Shown here piece by piece: positions 15,728 through 24,123 of a DNA stretch of 24,205 nt (position 1 is the first letter of the stretch; every line of letters starts with the position of its first letter). The notes under the pieces were generated by a model, which was not told the DNA's origin, searched no databases, and was given only the letters and a program-made list of their open reading frames with translations. The translations under genes and the position numbers were made by a program. This DNA comes from JAJRRH01 sp047638815 (GTDB taxonomy: Bacteria > Bacteroidota > Bacteroidia > Flavobacteriales_D > JABDKJ01): positions 1-24,205 of the forward strand of contig JBLIMR010000045.1 of the NCBI GenBank assembly GCA_047638815.1, given 5' to 3'.

Positions 15728-16102
15728 ATGAAGAGATCAAGGATTATATTTTATTGCGGTATTTTTTTCGGGTTGACATTGCTGATTCAAAACTGCTATT
15801 ATGATAATGTTGAGGAGCTATATCCTGGACCATGTGATATTTCGGTAATTACCTATGAGGCAAAAGTATTTCCAATAATTGATAACAACTGTCTTGGATG
15901 TCATTCCAGTTCTTCTGCTGAAGGAGGGGTTGTTTTAGAAAGTTATACGAATCTCTCACCATACATTGAAGATGGCAGCTTCGCATGCTCAATAAATTGG
16001 GAATCGGGCTGCTCACCAATGCCTCAAAATCAATCACAATTGTCGGCTTGTGACTTAGCCATTATTAATGCTTGGATTGCGGGCGGAAGTTTGGATAACT
16101 AG
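15728..16102 (+). CDS. Small single-heme cytochrome-c-domain lipoprotein (124 aa)
   Basis: The start at 15728 lies 2 nt after the previous stop and yields a hydrophobic leader ending GLTLLIQNC (Cys 23); the Asn before Cys makes the lipobox imperfect. One heme motif, NNCLGCHSSSS (Cys55, Cys58, His59), is followed by VVLESYTNL, a probable disulfide pair and SPMPQNQSQL (Met99), which fits the distal ligand position seen in the preceding gene. The C-terminus INAWIAGGSLDN mirrors ITKWIEAGALED of the upstream protein, so the two are probably duplicated domains. An extracytoplasmic electron carrier is likely. Confidence 0.83.
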   Translation: MKRSRIIFYCGIFFGLTLLIQNCYYDNVEELYPGPCDISVITYEAKVFPIIDNNCLGCHSSSSAEGGVVLESYTNLSPYIEDGSFACSINWESGCSPMPQNQSQLSACDLAIINAWIAGGSLDN

Positions 16103-16211
16103 TTTCTTCGTTCATTTTTTCTTGATAAAAAACGAACCAAAAAATCAAGGCTGTGAATACAGATCTAGTTTGTTTTAGAAACACTTCGCTACGCAAAGCA
16201 AACTCACAAAC

Positions 16212-16245
16212 GCTGTTACCATATTTTCTTTGAAAATATGACAGC
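16212..16245. repeat. Hairpin with 9-bp perfect inner stem
   Basis: CATATTTTC (16220-16228), loop TTT, GAAAATATG (16232-16240), extended by GCTGT/ACAGC around a 3-nt bulge. It is downstream of the cytochrome genes, but no T-run follows, so it is more likely a repeat element than a terminator. Confidence 0.55.
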
Positions 16246-16419
16246 TGAGTTCAGACAGGTGGTTGCTGAGCTTGTCGAATGTACTTTGCACTTTACGCTG
16301 CTTTTATTCTAACAAACACGATCTTTATTCAAGGCCGAATCAATCCATGTCCCAATTTTTGTGTAAAGGGTGATTTCGAACATTTATATCTTAAGTCATT
16401 CCGTAATAATTGCTCAGGG

Positions 16420-16510
16420 GATCAAACAGAAGAGCGATCCCGATTTAAGTTTTGTAAGTTTTTTTATTAAAAAGCAACAAAAACTAATTTCGGGATGGTT
16501 CTGTTTGCTC
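16420..16510 (+). terminator. Large imperfect inverted repeat, possible terminator of the cytochrome unit
   Basis: The arm 16420-16454 pairs with 16478-16510 over more than 30 nt with a few mismatches (ATCCCGATTTAAG against CTAATTTCGGGAT, and GATCAAACAGA against TCTGTTTGCTC). The loop is about 23 nt. The right arm is followed by T8 (16512-16519), so it could stop transcription on the plus strand. It may equally be a miniature mobile or palindromic repeat. Confidence 0.5.
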
Positions 16511-16686
16511 ATTTTTTTTCATTCTTTTTTAGAGGTAAAAAAGGACATGGTTAAAAAGTCAATAAATCACTCAATTATTAAATAAACTGGGATTATGAGA
16601 TTTCTGTAAAAAATAGTTGCTGTATCGTAAAACAAGAGAGAAATACATTATGCTAAAAAGCAATTCATTTCGTTACTTTGCAATCG

Positions 16687-18381
16687 ATGAATTGGTCTGA
16701 TAAAAAAGGTGTTCAACACCTGGTGGCAATCTGTGCAGAAAAGGATGTGAAGCATGTCGTCATATCACCCGGATCTAGGAATGCACCAATAACCATAAGC
16801 TTCAATAGGTACCCAGGAATCGAAGCGATTGTCATTCCTGATGAACGAGTCGCTGCATTTTTCGCTTTGGGTATCGCCCAAAAAACAGATAAGCCAGTCG
16901 CCTTGGTCTGTACCAGCGGAAGTGCGATGTTGAACTACTCGCCTGCTTTGGTTGAGGCATATTATGCGCATATTCCATTAATCGTTCTTACAGCAGATAG
17001 ACCTGGGTTTTGGATAGATAAGCGAGAGGGTCAATCGATCAGACAGCAATCTGCTTATGGAGATTTTGTCAAAGGAAGGTTTAATCTTCCAATGGAATCT
17101 GGTGATTCCAAGTTGCTTGAAGAACTGGATGAGAAGGTTAATAAAGCGATAAACCTTGCGACAAGTGGGAACAAAGGCCCAGTCCATATTAATGTGCCAC
17201 TTGACGAGCCTCTCTATGATCTAACAGAACTGAAAGATGTTCGATTCAACGTTTTTGAAAAGAAGACATCTGAATCCTCTTTGGATGAAAGATTCTGGGT
17301 AAATATTAATAAGGAGTTAGAGAAATATAATAAAGTAATGGTCTTGGTAGGGCAGTCCAAAAAGGATAATGTGCCTAGTGAAAAATTAGAGGCTCTTCTC
17401 GCAAGTGAAAAGGTCGTTGTGTTATCAGAATGTACTTCTAACTTTATTGGTGGTAAAAAAGTTGGGTGTATCGATCGGAACATCATGGCTATTGATGATC
17501 ATGATTGGGATAGGTTTCAACCTGAGTTGTTAATCACTATCGGTGGTGCCATTGTCAGTAAGAAAATAAAACAAAGATTGAGACAAGAGGGTGTAAAAGG
17601 TCATTGGCACGTTTCAGAATTTGATGGGGAAATTGATACATTCAGCCATTTATCGAAGGTTGTGGAATGTGATGCCAAGATGTTTTTCGATCAAACAGAT
17701 TTCTCGGACACTTCTCACGAATTTTTTCGACTTTGGGATGATCATAATGAGTCTACCCGTAAAGCCCATCATGAAATAATAAAGAAACTGTCATATTCAG
17801 ACATGGCTGTTTTTAAAAATATATTAGATGTTATTCCGGACAATAGTCAGGTGCATCTTGCCAACAGTTCACCAGTGCGTTATGCTCAACTTTTTGACCA
17901 TAGATCAGACTTGCACTTTTTCGGGAACAGAGGTGTGAGTGGCATAGATGGGAGTACGAGTACCGCAATGGGCGCTGCCTATGTCAGTGATGGACCTGTG
18001 TCTATGATCACAGGAGACATGTCGTTTTTTTATGATTCCAATGCCTTTTGGCATAAACAAGTGCCTTCGAACTTTAAGTGTATTGTGATTAATAATGGGG
18101 GAGGAGGAATATTTAGAATCATTCAGGGGCCTGATGAAGTAGATGAATTGGAGGAATTTTTTGAAGTCCATCAAGAAAATAAAGTCGATAAGATTGCCGA
18201 GGCATATGGCATAGATTATTTGAAGGCAGAAAACTTGGAAGAGTTATCTTTGAGGCTGAAAGAACTCTATAAGAAAAAAGACACTGCATGTATATTGGAA
18301 GTCGTAACGCCAAGGGATATTAATAGCGAAGTTTTAAAAGATTATTTTACTAAAATAAAAAGTATTAAAGATGAGTACTAG
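16687..18381 (+). CDS. menD: SEPHCHC synthase MenD (564 aa)
   Basis: MenD is the thiamine-diphosphate enzyme that joins isochorismate and 2-oxoglutarate in menaquinone synthesis. Motifs seen: VVISPGSRNAPI near 24-35, the catalytic-Glu context PDERVAAF near 51-58, TSGSAMLNYSPALVEAYYAH, the ThDP/Mg motif GDMSFFYDSNAFW near 443-455, and NNGGGGIFR near 469-477. ATG 16687 was chosen. An in-frame TTG at 16678 would add three residues, but it falls inside a TTACTTTG stretch that looks like a -7 promoter element, which would make the transcript nearly leaderless. The gene overlaps menB by 11 nt. Confidence 0.96.
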   Translation: MNWSDKKGVQHLVAICAEKDVKHVVISPGSRNAPITISFNRYPGIEAIVIPDERVAAFFALGIAQKTDKPVALVCTSGSAMLNYSPALVEAYYAHIPLIVLTADRPGFWIDKREGQSIRQQSAYGDFVKGRFNLPMESGDSKLLEELDEKVNKAINLATSGNKGPVHINVPLDEPLYDLTELKDVRFNVFEKKTSESSLDERFWVNINKELEKYNKVMVLVGQSKKDNVPSEKLEALLASEKVVVLSECTSNFIGGKKVGCIDRNIMAIDDHDWDRFQPELLITIGGAIVSKKIKQRLRQEGVKGHWHVSEFDGEIDTFSHLSKVVECDAKMFFDQTDFSDTSHEFFRLWDDHNESTRKAHHEIIKKLSYSDMAVFKNILDVIPDNSQVHLANSSPVRYAQLFDHRSDLHFFGNRGVSGIDGSTSTAMGAAYVSDGPVSMITGDMSFFYDSNAFWHKQVPSNFKCIVINNGGGGIFRIIQGPDEVDELEEFFEVHQENKVDKIAEAYGIDYLKAENLEELSLRLKELYKKKDTACILEVVTPRDINSEVLKDYFTKIKSIKDEY

Positions 18382-19192
18382 AGTGTGGAAAAGCCTCAAA
18401 GAGTATGAGGATATAAAGTTTGAATTCTTCGAAGGTATTGCCAAAATAACGATCAATAGACCGGAGGTTTATAATGCGTTCAGACCGAAGACCAATGAAG
18501 AGATGATCGATGCAATGGAGTTATGTCGAGAGAATAACGATGTTTCTGTTGTTGTTTTTACCGGTATTGGAGACAAAGCATTTTGTTCCGGTGGAGATCA
18601 GAATGTAAAAGGTGTTGGAGGGTATATTGGAGATGATGGAGTGCCAAGATTGAATGTCTTGGATCTTCAAAAACTTATACGTTCTTTACCTAAACCTGTT
18701 ATCGCCATGGTGAATGGTTATGCCATTGGTGGTGGGCATGTACTTCACGTTGTGTGTGATTTAACCATTGCTTCAGATAATGCAATATTCGGACAAACAG
18801 GTCCTAAAGTAGGTAGCTTTGATGCTGGATTTGGGTCTTCATATTTGGCAAGACATGTTGGACAAAAGAAAGCCAGAGAAATCTGGTTTATGTGTGAACA
18901 ATATACAGCAGATGAAGCCGAGAAAATGGGTATGGTAAATACCGTAGTGCCTCTAGCGGATCTTGAAGATACTACCGTGAAGTGGTGTAAAACCATTATG
19001 AAAAGAAGTCCAATGGCCTTGAGAATGATAAAACGTGGCTTGAATGCTGAGCTAGATGGACAGCGAGGTCTGATGGAGTTTGCAGGTGATGCAACTTTGA
19101 TGTACTACCTCATGGAAGAAGCTCAAGAAGGTAAACATGCCTTCCTTGAAAAAAGAGATCCTGATTTCAAGAAGTTTCCAAAATTCCCTTGA
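18371..19192 (+). CDS. menB: 1,4-dihydroxy-2-naphthoyl-CoA synthase MenB (273 aa)
   Basis: MenB is a crotonase-fold enzyme that closes the naphthoate ring of menaquinone precursors. CSGGDQNVKG (residues 72-81) forms part of the oxyanion and CoA site. GYAIGGGHVLH (117-127) follows. The active-site loop is QTGPKVGSFDAGFGSSY (142-158), with Gly144, Ser149 and Asp151. A Gly at this position, where type II enzymes carry Asp, is the mark of the bicarbonate-dependent type I MenB. The C-terminus FLEKRDPDFKKFPKFP is typical of the family. The gene starts inside the end of menD, so coupled translation is likely. Confidence 0.97.
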   Translation: MSTRVWKSLKEYEDIKFEFFEGIAKITINRPEVYNAFRPKTNEEMIDAMELCRENNDVSVVVFTGIGDKAFCSGGDQNVKGVGGYIGDDGVPRLNVLDLQKLIRSLPKPVIAMVNGYAIGGGHVLHVVCDLTIASDNAIFGQTGPKVGSFDAGFGSSYLARHVGQKKAREIWFMCEQYTADEAEKMGMVNTVVPLADLEDTTVKWCKTIMKRSPMALRMIKRGLNAELDGQRGLMEFAGDATLMYYLMEEAQEGKHAFLEKRDPDFKKFPKFP

Positions 19193-19206
19193 TATAGAAA
19201 TCGTAG

Positions 19207-20175
19207 GTGTCAGAATTTCGAACAGTCATAAAAGCAGTTAAAAGCGATTGGGAAATATCCCACAAGGATAAAGTCTTGATGTTGGGTTCATGTTTTACAG
19301 ACAATGTGGGACAAAAATTATTGCAAGATAAGTTTGATGTTTTGTCCAATCCATTTGGAACACTTTTTAATCCTTTAGCGCTTGTAAACTTAGTTTCTAG
19401 AGCACTAGATGACAAGATGTTCATGAAGGAAGAATTCTTTTTTGAAAATGAACTGTGGCATCACTGGTCCTTGAATACGGGATTTGTTGGGCCGAATCTG
19501 GATGAATTGCTGGAATCATGCAATAAGCAGCTACTGGTATTGCAAGAAGCTTTGATATCGGCCAATTTTCTCATAATCACACTAGGAACCGCGTGGGTCT
19601 ATCGGTTAAAGTCGCAGGGAGAAGTTGTCGCTAACTGCCATAAAATGGATGCGGCTCTCTTCGATAAAATATGCTTGAGTGCTGATGAGATACAAAATGT
19701 TTTAGCGCAGGGCATAGATAAATGCAAGGGTGTAAATCCAGATTTGAAAACGCTTATAACATTGAGTCCAGTGCGGCATTGGAAAGATGGTGCTATTGAT
19801 AATTCTTTGAGCAAATCAACTTTGAGGTTGGCTATCGAGCAGACGCTCTATGAGAATGTTCGCTACTTCCCATCCTATGAGATTATGATGGATGACCTGC
19901 GAGACTATCGGTTTTACGAAAAGGATCTTTTGCATCCTTCAGAAATGGCTGTGGAGTACATTTACAAATTCTTTGAAGAGTCATTCTTTACTAAGAGTAC
20001 ATCTTCCTTGATAGGGAGAATCAACAAATTGCAACAGGCGATGAATCACCGACCAGTGCATCCAGAATCCAAGAACAATATTGTTTTTCAAAATAAGATA
20101 GAGGAGGAGCTGAGATCGATTGACAATGATCATCCAGAGTTGGCCAATAGGTATAAACTAAAGGGTCTAATATGA
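19207..20175 (+). CDS. GSCFA-domain protein (322 aa)
   Basis: The protein matches the GSCFA family: VLMLGSCFTDNVGQKL, with the family's GSCF at residues 27-30, then NPFGTLFNP near 48-56, and LGTAWVYR near 126-133. A downstream DLLHPSEMAVEYI places Asp240 and His243 in the D-x-x-H arrangement of SGNH/GDSL-type hydrolases, with Ser28 a plausible nucleophile. Family members are thought to be hydrolases or transferases acting on cell-surface glycans or lipids; the exact reaction is unknown. Start: GTG at 19207, 14 nt after menB, which suggests co-transcription with menDB. No signal peptide is seen. Confidence 0.9.
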   Translation: MSEFRTVIKAVKSDWEISHKDKVLMLGSCFTDNVGQKLLQDKFDVLSNPFGTLFNPLALVNLVSRALDDKMFMKEEFFFENELWHHWSLNTGFVGPNLDELLESCNKQLLVLQEALISANFLIITLGTAWVYRLKSQGEVVANCHKMDAALFDKICLSADEIQNVLAQGIDKCKGVNPDLKTLITLSPVRHWKDGAIDNSLSKSTLRLAIEQTLYENVRYFPSYEIMMDDLRDYRFYEKDLLHPSEMAVEYIYKFFEESFFTKSTSSLIGRINKLQQAMNHRPVHPESKNNIVFQNKIEEELRSIDNDHPELANRYKLKGLI

Positions 20176-20235
20176 TCGTCTTCAAATAAAGAAGTGGCTA
20201 AGCCGTTAGTAAAGAATTAATCAGATATTTGCACC

Positions 20236-21759
20236 ATGAAATCCCTCACTCCTTGGATAATACTCATTCTTGTCATTGCCATATTTATTGGTTGCAAGAA
20301 AGACGATAAAATTTCTACGAATTCTTCAGACATGTTGAGCTTCTCAGCGGACACAATTATCTTTGATACCGTGTTCACAACCATTGGCTCAACAACTAGA
20401 TTACTTAAGGTATATAATGACAATGATGAAACGGTGAGTATCAGCAACATCAATATTGAAGGAGGTGACGCTTCGAATTTCCGAATCAATGTTGATGGTG
20501 ACCCTGGTACAATCTTCCAAGATGTGCAAATAGGGGCCGATGATTCCTTATTCATTTTTGTTGAAGTAACCGTTGATGTGAACAATCAAACTGGCCCAAT
20601 GGTCATTGAAGAACACTTAAATTTCACTTTGAATGGCAACGAGCAGGAAGTCTTGCTTGTGGCTTGGGGACAGGATGCACATTTTCACTATCCCACAAGT
20701 TTTTTAGGCTCCTTAGGCATTAGTTGTCTCGATGAGGACGGAGACTGTTTTAATGGAGAAGGACCTGTCGAGGAACTATGGGTAAACGACAAACCTCATG
20801 TAGTGTATGGATACCTTATTGTTGACTCTCTTGACCATTTGACAATAGAAGCCGGGACACAAGTGCACTTTCATGATGGCTCAGGACTATGGGTTTGGCG
20901 TGGTGGCTGTATCACGGTGAATGGGGAACCTAATGATCGCGTTGTCTTCCAAGGTGATAGATTGGATTTTGTTTATGATGATGTTCCTGGACAATGGGAT
21001 CTTATTCGTATTAATGATGGCCCATCGGGACTGGACAATGTATTTAACTATGCTACCATTAAGAATAGTATCGTAGGTATACAAGCAACACCTGTTCCTA
21101 TTCTCCAAAGTACTAGTCAAGCAAATAGCGTTCAGACAAGCGAAAACTGGCTGGTGCTTAATGGGGTTATTATGAAAGACAATTCCGATATAGGTTTATT
21201 TTCAAGGAATACGAAAGTACGTGCAACGAACAGTGTGTTTGCAAATGCTGGAAGATTTAGCGGCTTACTTCAGGGGGGTGGGGTATATGAATTTGATCAT
21301 TGCACCTTCGCCAATTACTGGACGGAAACAACAAGAAATGACCCTGGGTTCTTCATTAGCAATAGATATCCCAATGAGTTGAATTCAGATGTTACGATTT
21401 TATACAGCATAGCGGGTTCTTTTTTTAGAAACTGCATTATGTATGGCAACAACTTTGAAGAGTTTGCCTATGATTTCGATACAAGTAGCTCTGAAATTAC
21501 CGTAGTTCCTGGAATTTTTGAGAATAATCTCTATAAAGTCAATGAGACCAATATAAATAACCTCTTCTTCATAGGAGATAACTGGACCAATAACGATCCT
21601 GATTTCTTTGATATTTCATTACGAAATTACACGTTATCTGCAGGATCTTTTGCTATTGACAAAGCGTCAGTTTCAAGTACTTTAGATATAGATCTCTTAG
21701 GTAACTTTAGGCCTGGTGGATCAAATAATGATTTAGGAGCTTACGAAGCTTTTGAATAG
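20236..21759 (+). CDS. Lipoprotein with right-handed parallel beta-helix (507 aa)
   Basis: The signal MKSLTPWIILILVIAIFIGC has the lipidated Cys at 20 and is followed by KKDDKISTN. Residues about 35-140 look like an Ig-like/HYDIN-type beta domain (FDTVFTTIGSTTRLLKVYND). From about 190 the protein shows beta-helix spacing: HLTIEAGTQVHFHDGSG, GGCITVNGEPNDRVVFQG, LVLNGVIMKDNSDIGLFSRN, and DPDFFDISLRNYTLSAGSFA near 455, the type of ending seen in choice-of-anchor Q proteins (LGAYE at the end). It is probably surface-exposed and may bind or cut a polysaccharide. It follows the GSCFA gene by about 60 nt, a pairing seen in this group. Confidence 0.85.
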   Translation: MKSLTPWIILILVIAIFIGCKKDDKISTNSSDMLSFSADTIIFDTVFTTIGSTTRLLKVYNDNDETVSISNINIEGGDASNFRINVDGDPGTIFQDVQIGADDSLFIFVEVTVDVNNQTGPMVIEEHLNFTLNGNEQEVLLVAWGQDAHFHYPTSFLGSLGISCLDEDGDCFNGEGPVEELWVNDKPHVVYGYLIVDSLDHLTIEAGTQVHFHDGSGLWVWRGGCITVNGEPNDRVVFQGDRLDFVYDDVPGQWDLIRINDGPSGLDNVFNYATIKNSIVGIQATPVPILQSTSQANSVQTSENWLVLNGVIMKDNSDIGLFSRNTKVRATNSVFANAGRFSGLLQGGGVYEFDHCTFANYWTETTRNDPGFFISNRYPNELNSDVTILYSIAGSFFRNCIMYGNNFEEFAYDFDTSSSEITVVPGIFENNLYKVNETNINNLFFIGDNWTNNDPDFFDISLRNYTLSAGSFAIDKASVSSTLDIDLLGNFRPGGSNNDLGAYEAFE

Positions 21760-21773
21760 AATAGAAGAAAGTA

Positions 21774-22316
21774 TTATTTCTTTACTTTACCCTTGTTAGA
21801 AGCATTGCCTTTAGGTGCTTTTGTTGAAGTTTTACCTGCATTTTTAGGAGTCGCTTTCTTAGCTTTTGGAGCAGCTTTCTTGGTATCCTTAGCTGATTTG
21901 TCATCTTCTGAATTTTCACCTTCAACGTCAGCAGGAGTCCAAAGCTTTTTCTCTATCAAAATGTTGTACCATTTGAAAAGCTTTTTCATGTCGGAAGGAT
22001 AGACATTGTCTTTATCATACGTAGGAACAAGCTCTTCCATTTTAGCTTTCAGCTCATCTACAGTAGCTGTAGCGCTATCCATGGTTTTCTTCCCATCTTC
22101 AGCTTCATATATCTTCACCAAGACTTCTTCCAAAGCAATGTTGTCTTCATAAGTGAAAACGCTTATGTCTTTAAGGATGGAAAAATTATCTCTTGCGAAT
22201 ACTGGTACTCTTTTACCCGTATCCAATGATTCCACAATGATCCTATTCGCGCTTTGAGCAACGATTTGAAACAGTCCTGACTTTCCTGAGATGTTAACTA
22301 CTTTTGATAAATCCAT
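21774..22316 (-). CDS. DUF5606-like protein with basic C-terminal tail (180 aa)
   Basis: The start at 22316 (MDLSKVVNISGKSGLFQIV) was preferred over 22340, since the extra eight residues are atypical. The first 130 residues match DUF5606-type proteins: ISGKSGLFQIVAQSANRIIV, KRVPVFARDNFSILKDISVF and a helical WYNILIEKKLWT end. The tail (131-180) is lysine/alanine/proline-rich (KKAAPKAKKATPKNAGKTST), typical of nucleic-acid-binding or low-complexity tails. The function is not established. It runs opposite to the beta-helix lipoprotein, with 14 nt between stops. Confidence 0.85.
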   Translation of the reverse strand: MDLSKVVNISGKSGLFQIVAQSANRIIVESLDTGKRVPVFARDNFSILKDISVFTYEDNIALEEVLVKIYEAEDGKKTMDSATATVDELKAKMEELVPTYDKDNVYPSDMKKLFKWYNILIEKKLWTPADVEGENSEDDKSAKDTKKAAPKAKKATPKNAGKTSTKAPKGNASNKGKVKK

Positions 22317-22337
22317 GTAAATTTCTAATAATTGCTG

Positions 22338-22345
22338 CAAATGTA
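22338..22345 (-). promoter_or_regulatory. Possible -7 promoter element of the DUF5606-like gene
   Basis: The minus strand reads TACATTTG, matching TAnnTTTG, 22 nt upstream of the chosen ATG at 22316. This supports that start, because the longer start at 22340 would fall inside the element. No clear -33 element is seen. Confidence 0.45.
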
Positions 22346-22405
22346 TGATTATTCAATTACGAATGGGGATTGACGATCGGAAAAATGTCAGCGAGCTTTT
22401 GTTAT

Positions 22406-22558
22406 GGTCATTCAGAATGGAGCGCAGCGCAATGAAGAATCCCGTATTAATAATCGAGATAGCATGATATGAAACACCTGCTTAATTATTATAGCCCGAT
22501 TATTTAGACGATCCCGATCGTTCGGGATTCGCTCCATTACATTTTGCTCTGAATGACC
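22406..22558. repeat. 153-bp palindromic (MITE- or REP-like) element
   Basis: Perfect terminal inverted repeats GGTCATTCAGA (22406-22416) and TCTGAATGACC (22548-22558). Nested perfect pairs AATGGAGCG (22416-22424) with CGCTCCATT (22530-22538), and GAATCCCG (22437-22444) with CGGGATTC (22523-22530). A small hairpin ATCCCGA/TCGGGAT (22511-22528) alternates with the last pair. It has no coding content. It may be a miniature inverted-repeat element or a dispersed palindrome. Confidence 0.75.
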
Positions 22559-22603
22559 CACTAGAGTTGATGTTTTCTCGAAATGAAGTTTTTGATTAAC
22601 TCT

Positions 22604-23062
22604 TTAAAGCTGATTGTAATCCGGTATCTGCCTCAAGCTTTCCATTTTCTTTTTCTCCTTGTTGAGGTGGAAGCAATAGTGTTCGAGGCCATTGCTAATG
22701 AGCAGATAGTCAACCTGTAGAGATAGGTTGTAAGCCGTTATTTGCATAAACACTTTTTGATCTAAAGGTACCTCAGGAGCTTTGAGTTCTATGATCATTT
22801 TTGGTTGACCCTGCTGATCATGAATGACAATATCCGTTCTTTTACTTAGGCCGTTTACTTTTAAAGATTTTTCAACGGCCATCAAACCAAGAGGATATGA
22901 TTTGTGACTGAGTAAATAGTGAATCATTTGTTGACGCACCCACTCCTCTGGCTCCAGCTTGACATGTTTTTGTCTAACAACATCCCACACAAACTTCTCG
23001 CCATTTTTTTCAGAAAATCTTAGAGGAGCTAACGGTAAATTTAGAGAAGGTAGAACATCCAT
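22604..23062 (-). CDS. Orphan HsdR N-terminal-type (PD-(D/E)XK fold) protein (152 aa)
   Basis: The sequence resembles the N-terminal domain of type I restriction HsdR subunits (HSDR_N_2 type): EEWVRQQMIHYLL near 39-51, RTDIVIHDQQGQPKMIIELK near 75-94, then VFMQITAYNLSL. The candidate PD-(D/E)XK core is Asp77, Glu92 and Lys94, with a Gln107 motif. There is no helicase or specificity domain, and no hsdM or hsdS nearby, so this is not a restriction system. Small stand-alone proteins of this kind occur beside holA in Bacteroidota. A nuclease role is inferred only from the fold. Confidence 0.85.
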   Translation of the reverse strand: MDVLPSLNLPLAPLRFSEKNGEKFVWDVVRQKHVKLEPEEWVRQQMIHYLLSHKSYPLGLMAVEKSLKVNGLSKRTDIVIHDQQGQPKMIIELKAPEVPLDQKVFMQITAYNLSLQVDYLLISNGLEHYCFHLNKEKKKMESLRQIPDYNQL

Positions 23063-23120
23063 AGGAGATAGATCGAGATTCCGTGTGAGGTATTCGGTTA
23101 TATTGCTTTTTTTTGCAAAG

Positions 23121-24116
23121 ATGGCATTCGATTCGATATTAAGTGATCTTAAGACTAAAAATTACAAGTCAATGTACTTGTTACATGGTGAGGAGTCATA
23201 CTATATCGATCAGTTGGTGGAGCACTTTTTAAATACAGTTGTGCCACCAGAATCAAAAGATTTCGACCTATCCATAATGTACGGAAAGGATTCTAAGGCT
23301 GATTTGGTGGTGAGTACTGTTAAGAGATTTCCGATGATGGGGGAGAAACACCTCGTTGTTTTACGTGAGGCGCAAATGATGCCCAAGTTGGAAAATATTG
23401 CTCCACTAATCGAAGACCCTGTAAATACTTCCATTTTGGTGATAGCCCATAAAGGTAAAGTCGACCAGAGAAAAAAGTGGGTCAAAGATTTTAAGAAGGT
23501 GGGTACAGTCTTTGCTTCAACGTCAATTCCTGATTGGGATATGCCGAAGTGGATAGCTCAGGAGTGTAGAAAAAAAGGATATACGATTGATCAAAAAGGA
23601 GCTGTAATGCTCAATGAGTTTTTGGGAAATGATCTTGCAAGAATAGTTGGGGAAATAGACAAACTAGGCATTTTGCTCAAAGGAGGAAAAGACATCACTC
23701 CAGCTTTGATTGAGAAGAATATTGGCATCAGTAGGGATTACAATATTTTTGAATTACAAGATGCGCTTCTTAATAAAGACATTCTAAAGGTCAACACCAT
23801 TATCAAGTATTATGGACAAAACCCAAACCAGCATCCAATGCCGATGCTAACGGCTTCCCTATATTCATTTTACACGAAATTGATATTGGTTCATGCACAC
23901 AAGGCATTTAGCCCTCAGCTTGCCGCACAGAAATTGGGTGTTAAGCCTTTTTATGCAGGTAAATTAATCGCAGGGGCTAAGAATTATACCTACGGGAAGC
24001 TAGTCAAAAACATTGAGATTCTCGCCACATATGATCTGAAATCTAAAGGAGTAGGGGCCTATGATATTGAGCCTGGAGAACTTATGAAAGAAATGTTTTT
24101 TAGGTTGTTGCATTGA
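23121..24116 (+). CDS. holA: DNA polymerase III subunit delta HolA (331 aa)
   Basis: HolA is the delta subunit of the clamp loader, which opens the sliding clamp and loads it on DNA. ATG 23121 (MAFDSILSDLKTKNYKSMYL) is chosen because the longer frame from 22959 runs through the divergent gene. Typical features are YLLHGEESYYIDQLVEHFL near 18-37, VKRFPMMGEKHLVVLREAQ near 68-86, a central LNEFLGNDLARIVGEIDKLG near 164-183, and the C-terminal helical region with FELQDALLNKD and LTASLYSFYTKL. The length agrees with the family. It is divergent from the HsdR_N-type gene, 58 nt between starts. Confidence 0.93.
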   Translation: MAFDSILSDLKTKNYKSMYLLHGEESYYIDQLVEHFLNTVVPPESKDFDLSIMYGKDSKADLVVSTVKRFPMMGEKHLVVLREAQMMPKLENIAPLIEDPVNTSILVIAHKGKVDQRKKWVKDFKKVGTVFASTSIPDWDMPKWIAQECRKKGYTIDQKGAVMLNEFLGNDLARIVGEIDKLGILLKGGKDITPALIEKNIGISRDYNIFELQDALLNKDILKVNTIIKYYGQNPNQHPMPMLTASLYSFYTKLILVHAHKAFSPQLAAQKLGVKPFYAGKLIAGAKNYTYGKLVKNIEILATYDLKSKGVGAYDIEPGELMKEMFFRLLH

Positions 24117-24123
24117 TTTTTTA

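Larger units (their letters stand above)
16103..16686. other. 584-bp intergenic region with three hairpin-type repeats
   Basis: No credible gene is present; the short frames at 16279-16470 and 16370-16585 lack family or signal features. Features seen are: CTTGAT (16121-16126) with ATCAAG (16144-16149); a hairpin at 16212-16245 built on CATATTTTC/GAAAATATG; the phrase TTGCTGAGCTTGTCGAA (16263-16279), a type of short dispersed sequence seen between Bacteroidota genes; and the large inverted repeat at 16420-16510. Confidence 0.65.

Noticed and set aside
16279..16585. Overlapping plus-strand frames between the cytochrome genes and menD
   Set aside because: They cross the long inverted repeat at 16420-16510, overlap each other in different frames and have no coding features.
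16678..16686. TTG as the menD start
   Set aside because: It adds only three residues not needed for the family and lies in a TTACTTTG stretch resembling a -7 promoter element; ATG 16687 is simpler.
22604..23062. A type I restriction system
   Set aside because: Only the N-terminal nuclease-type domain of HsdR is present, with no helicase region, hsdM or hsdS; best seen as an orphan domain protein beside holA.
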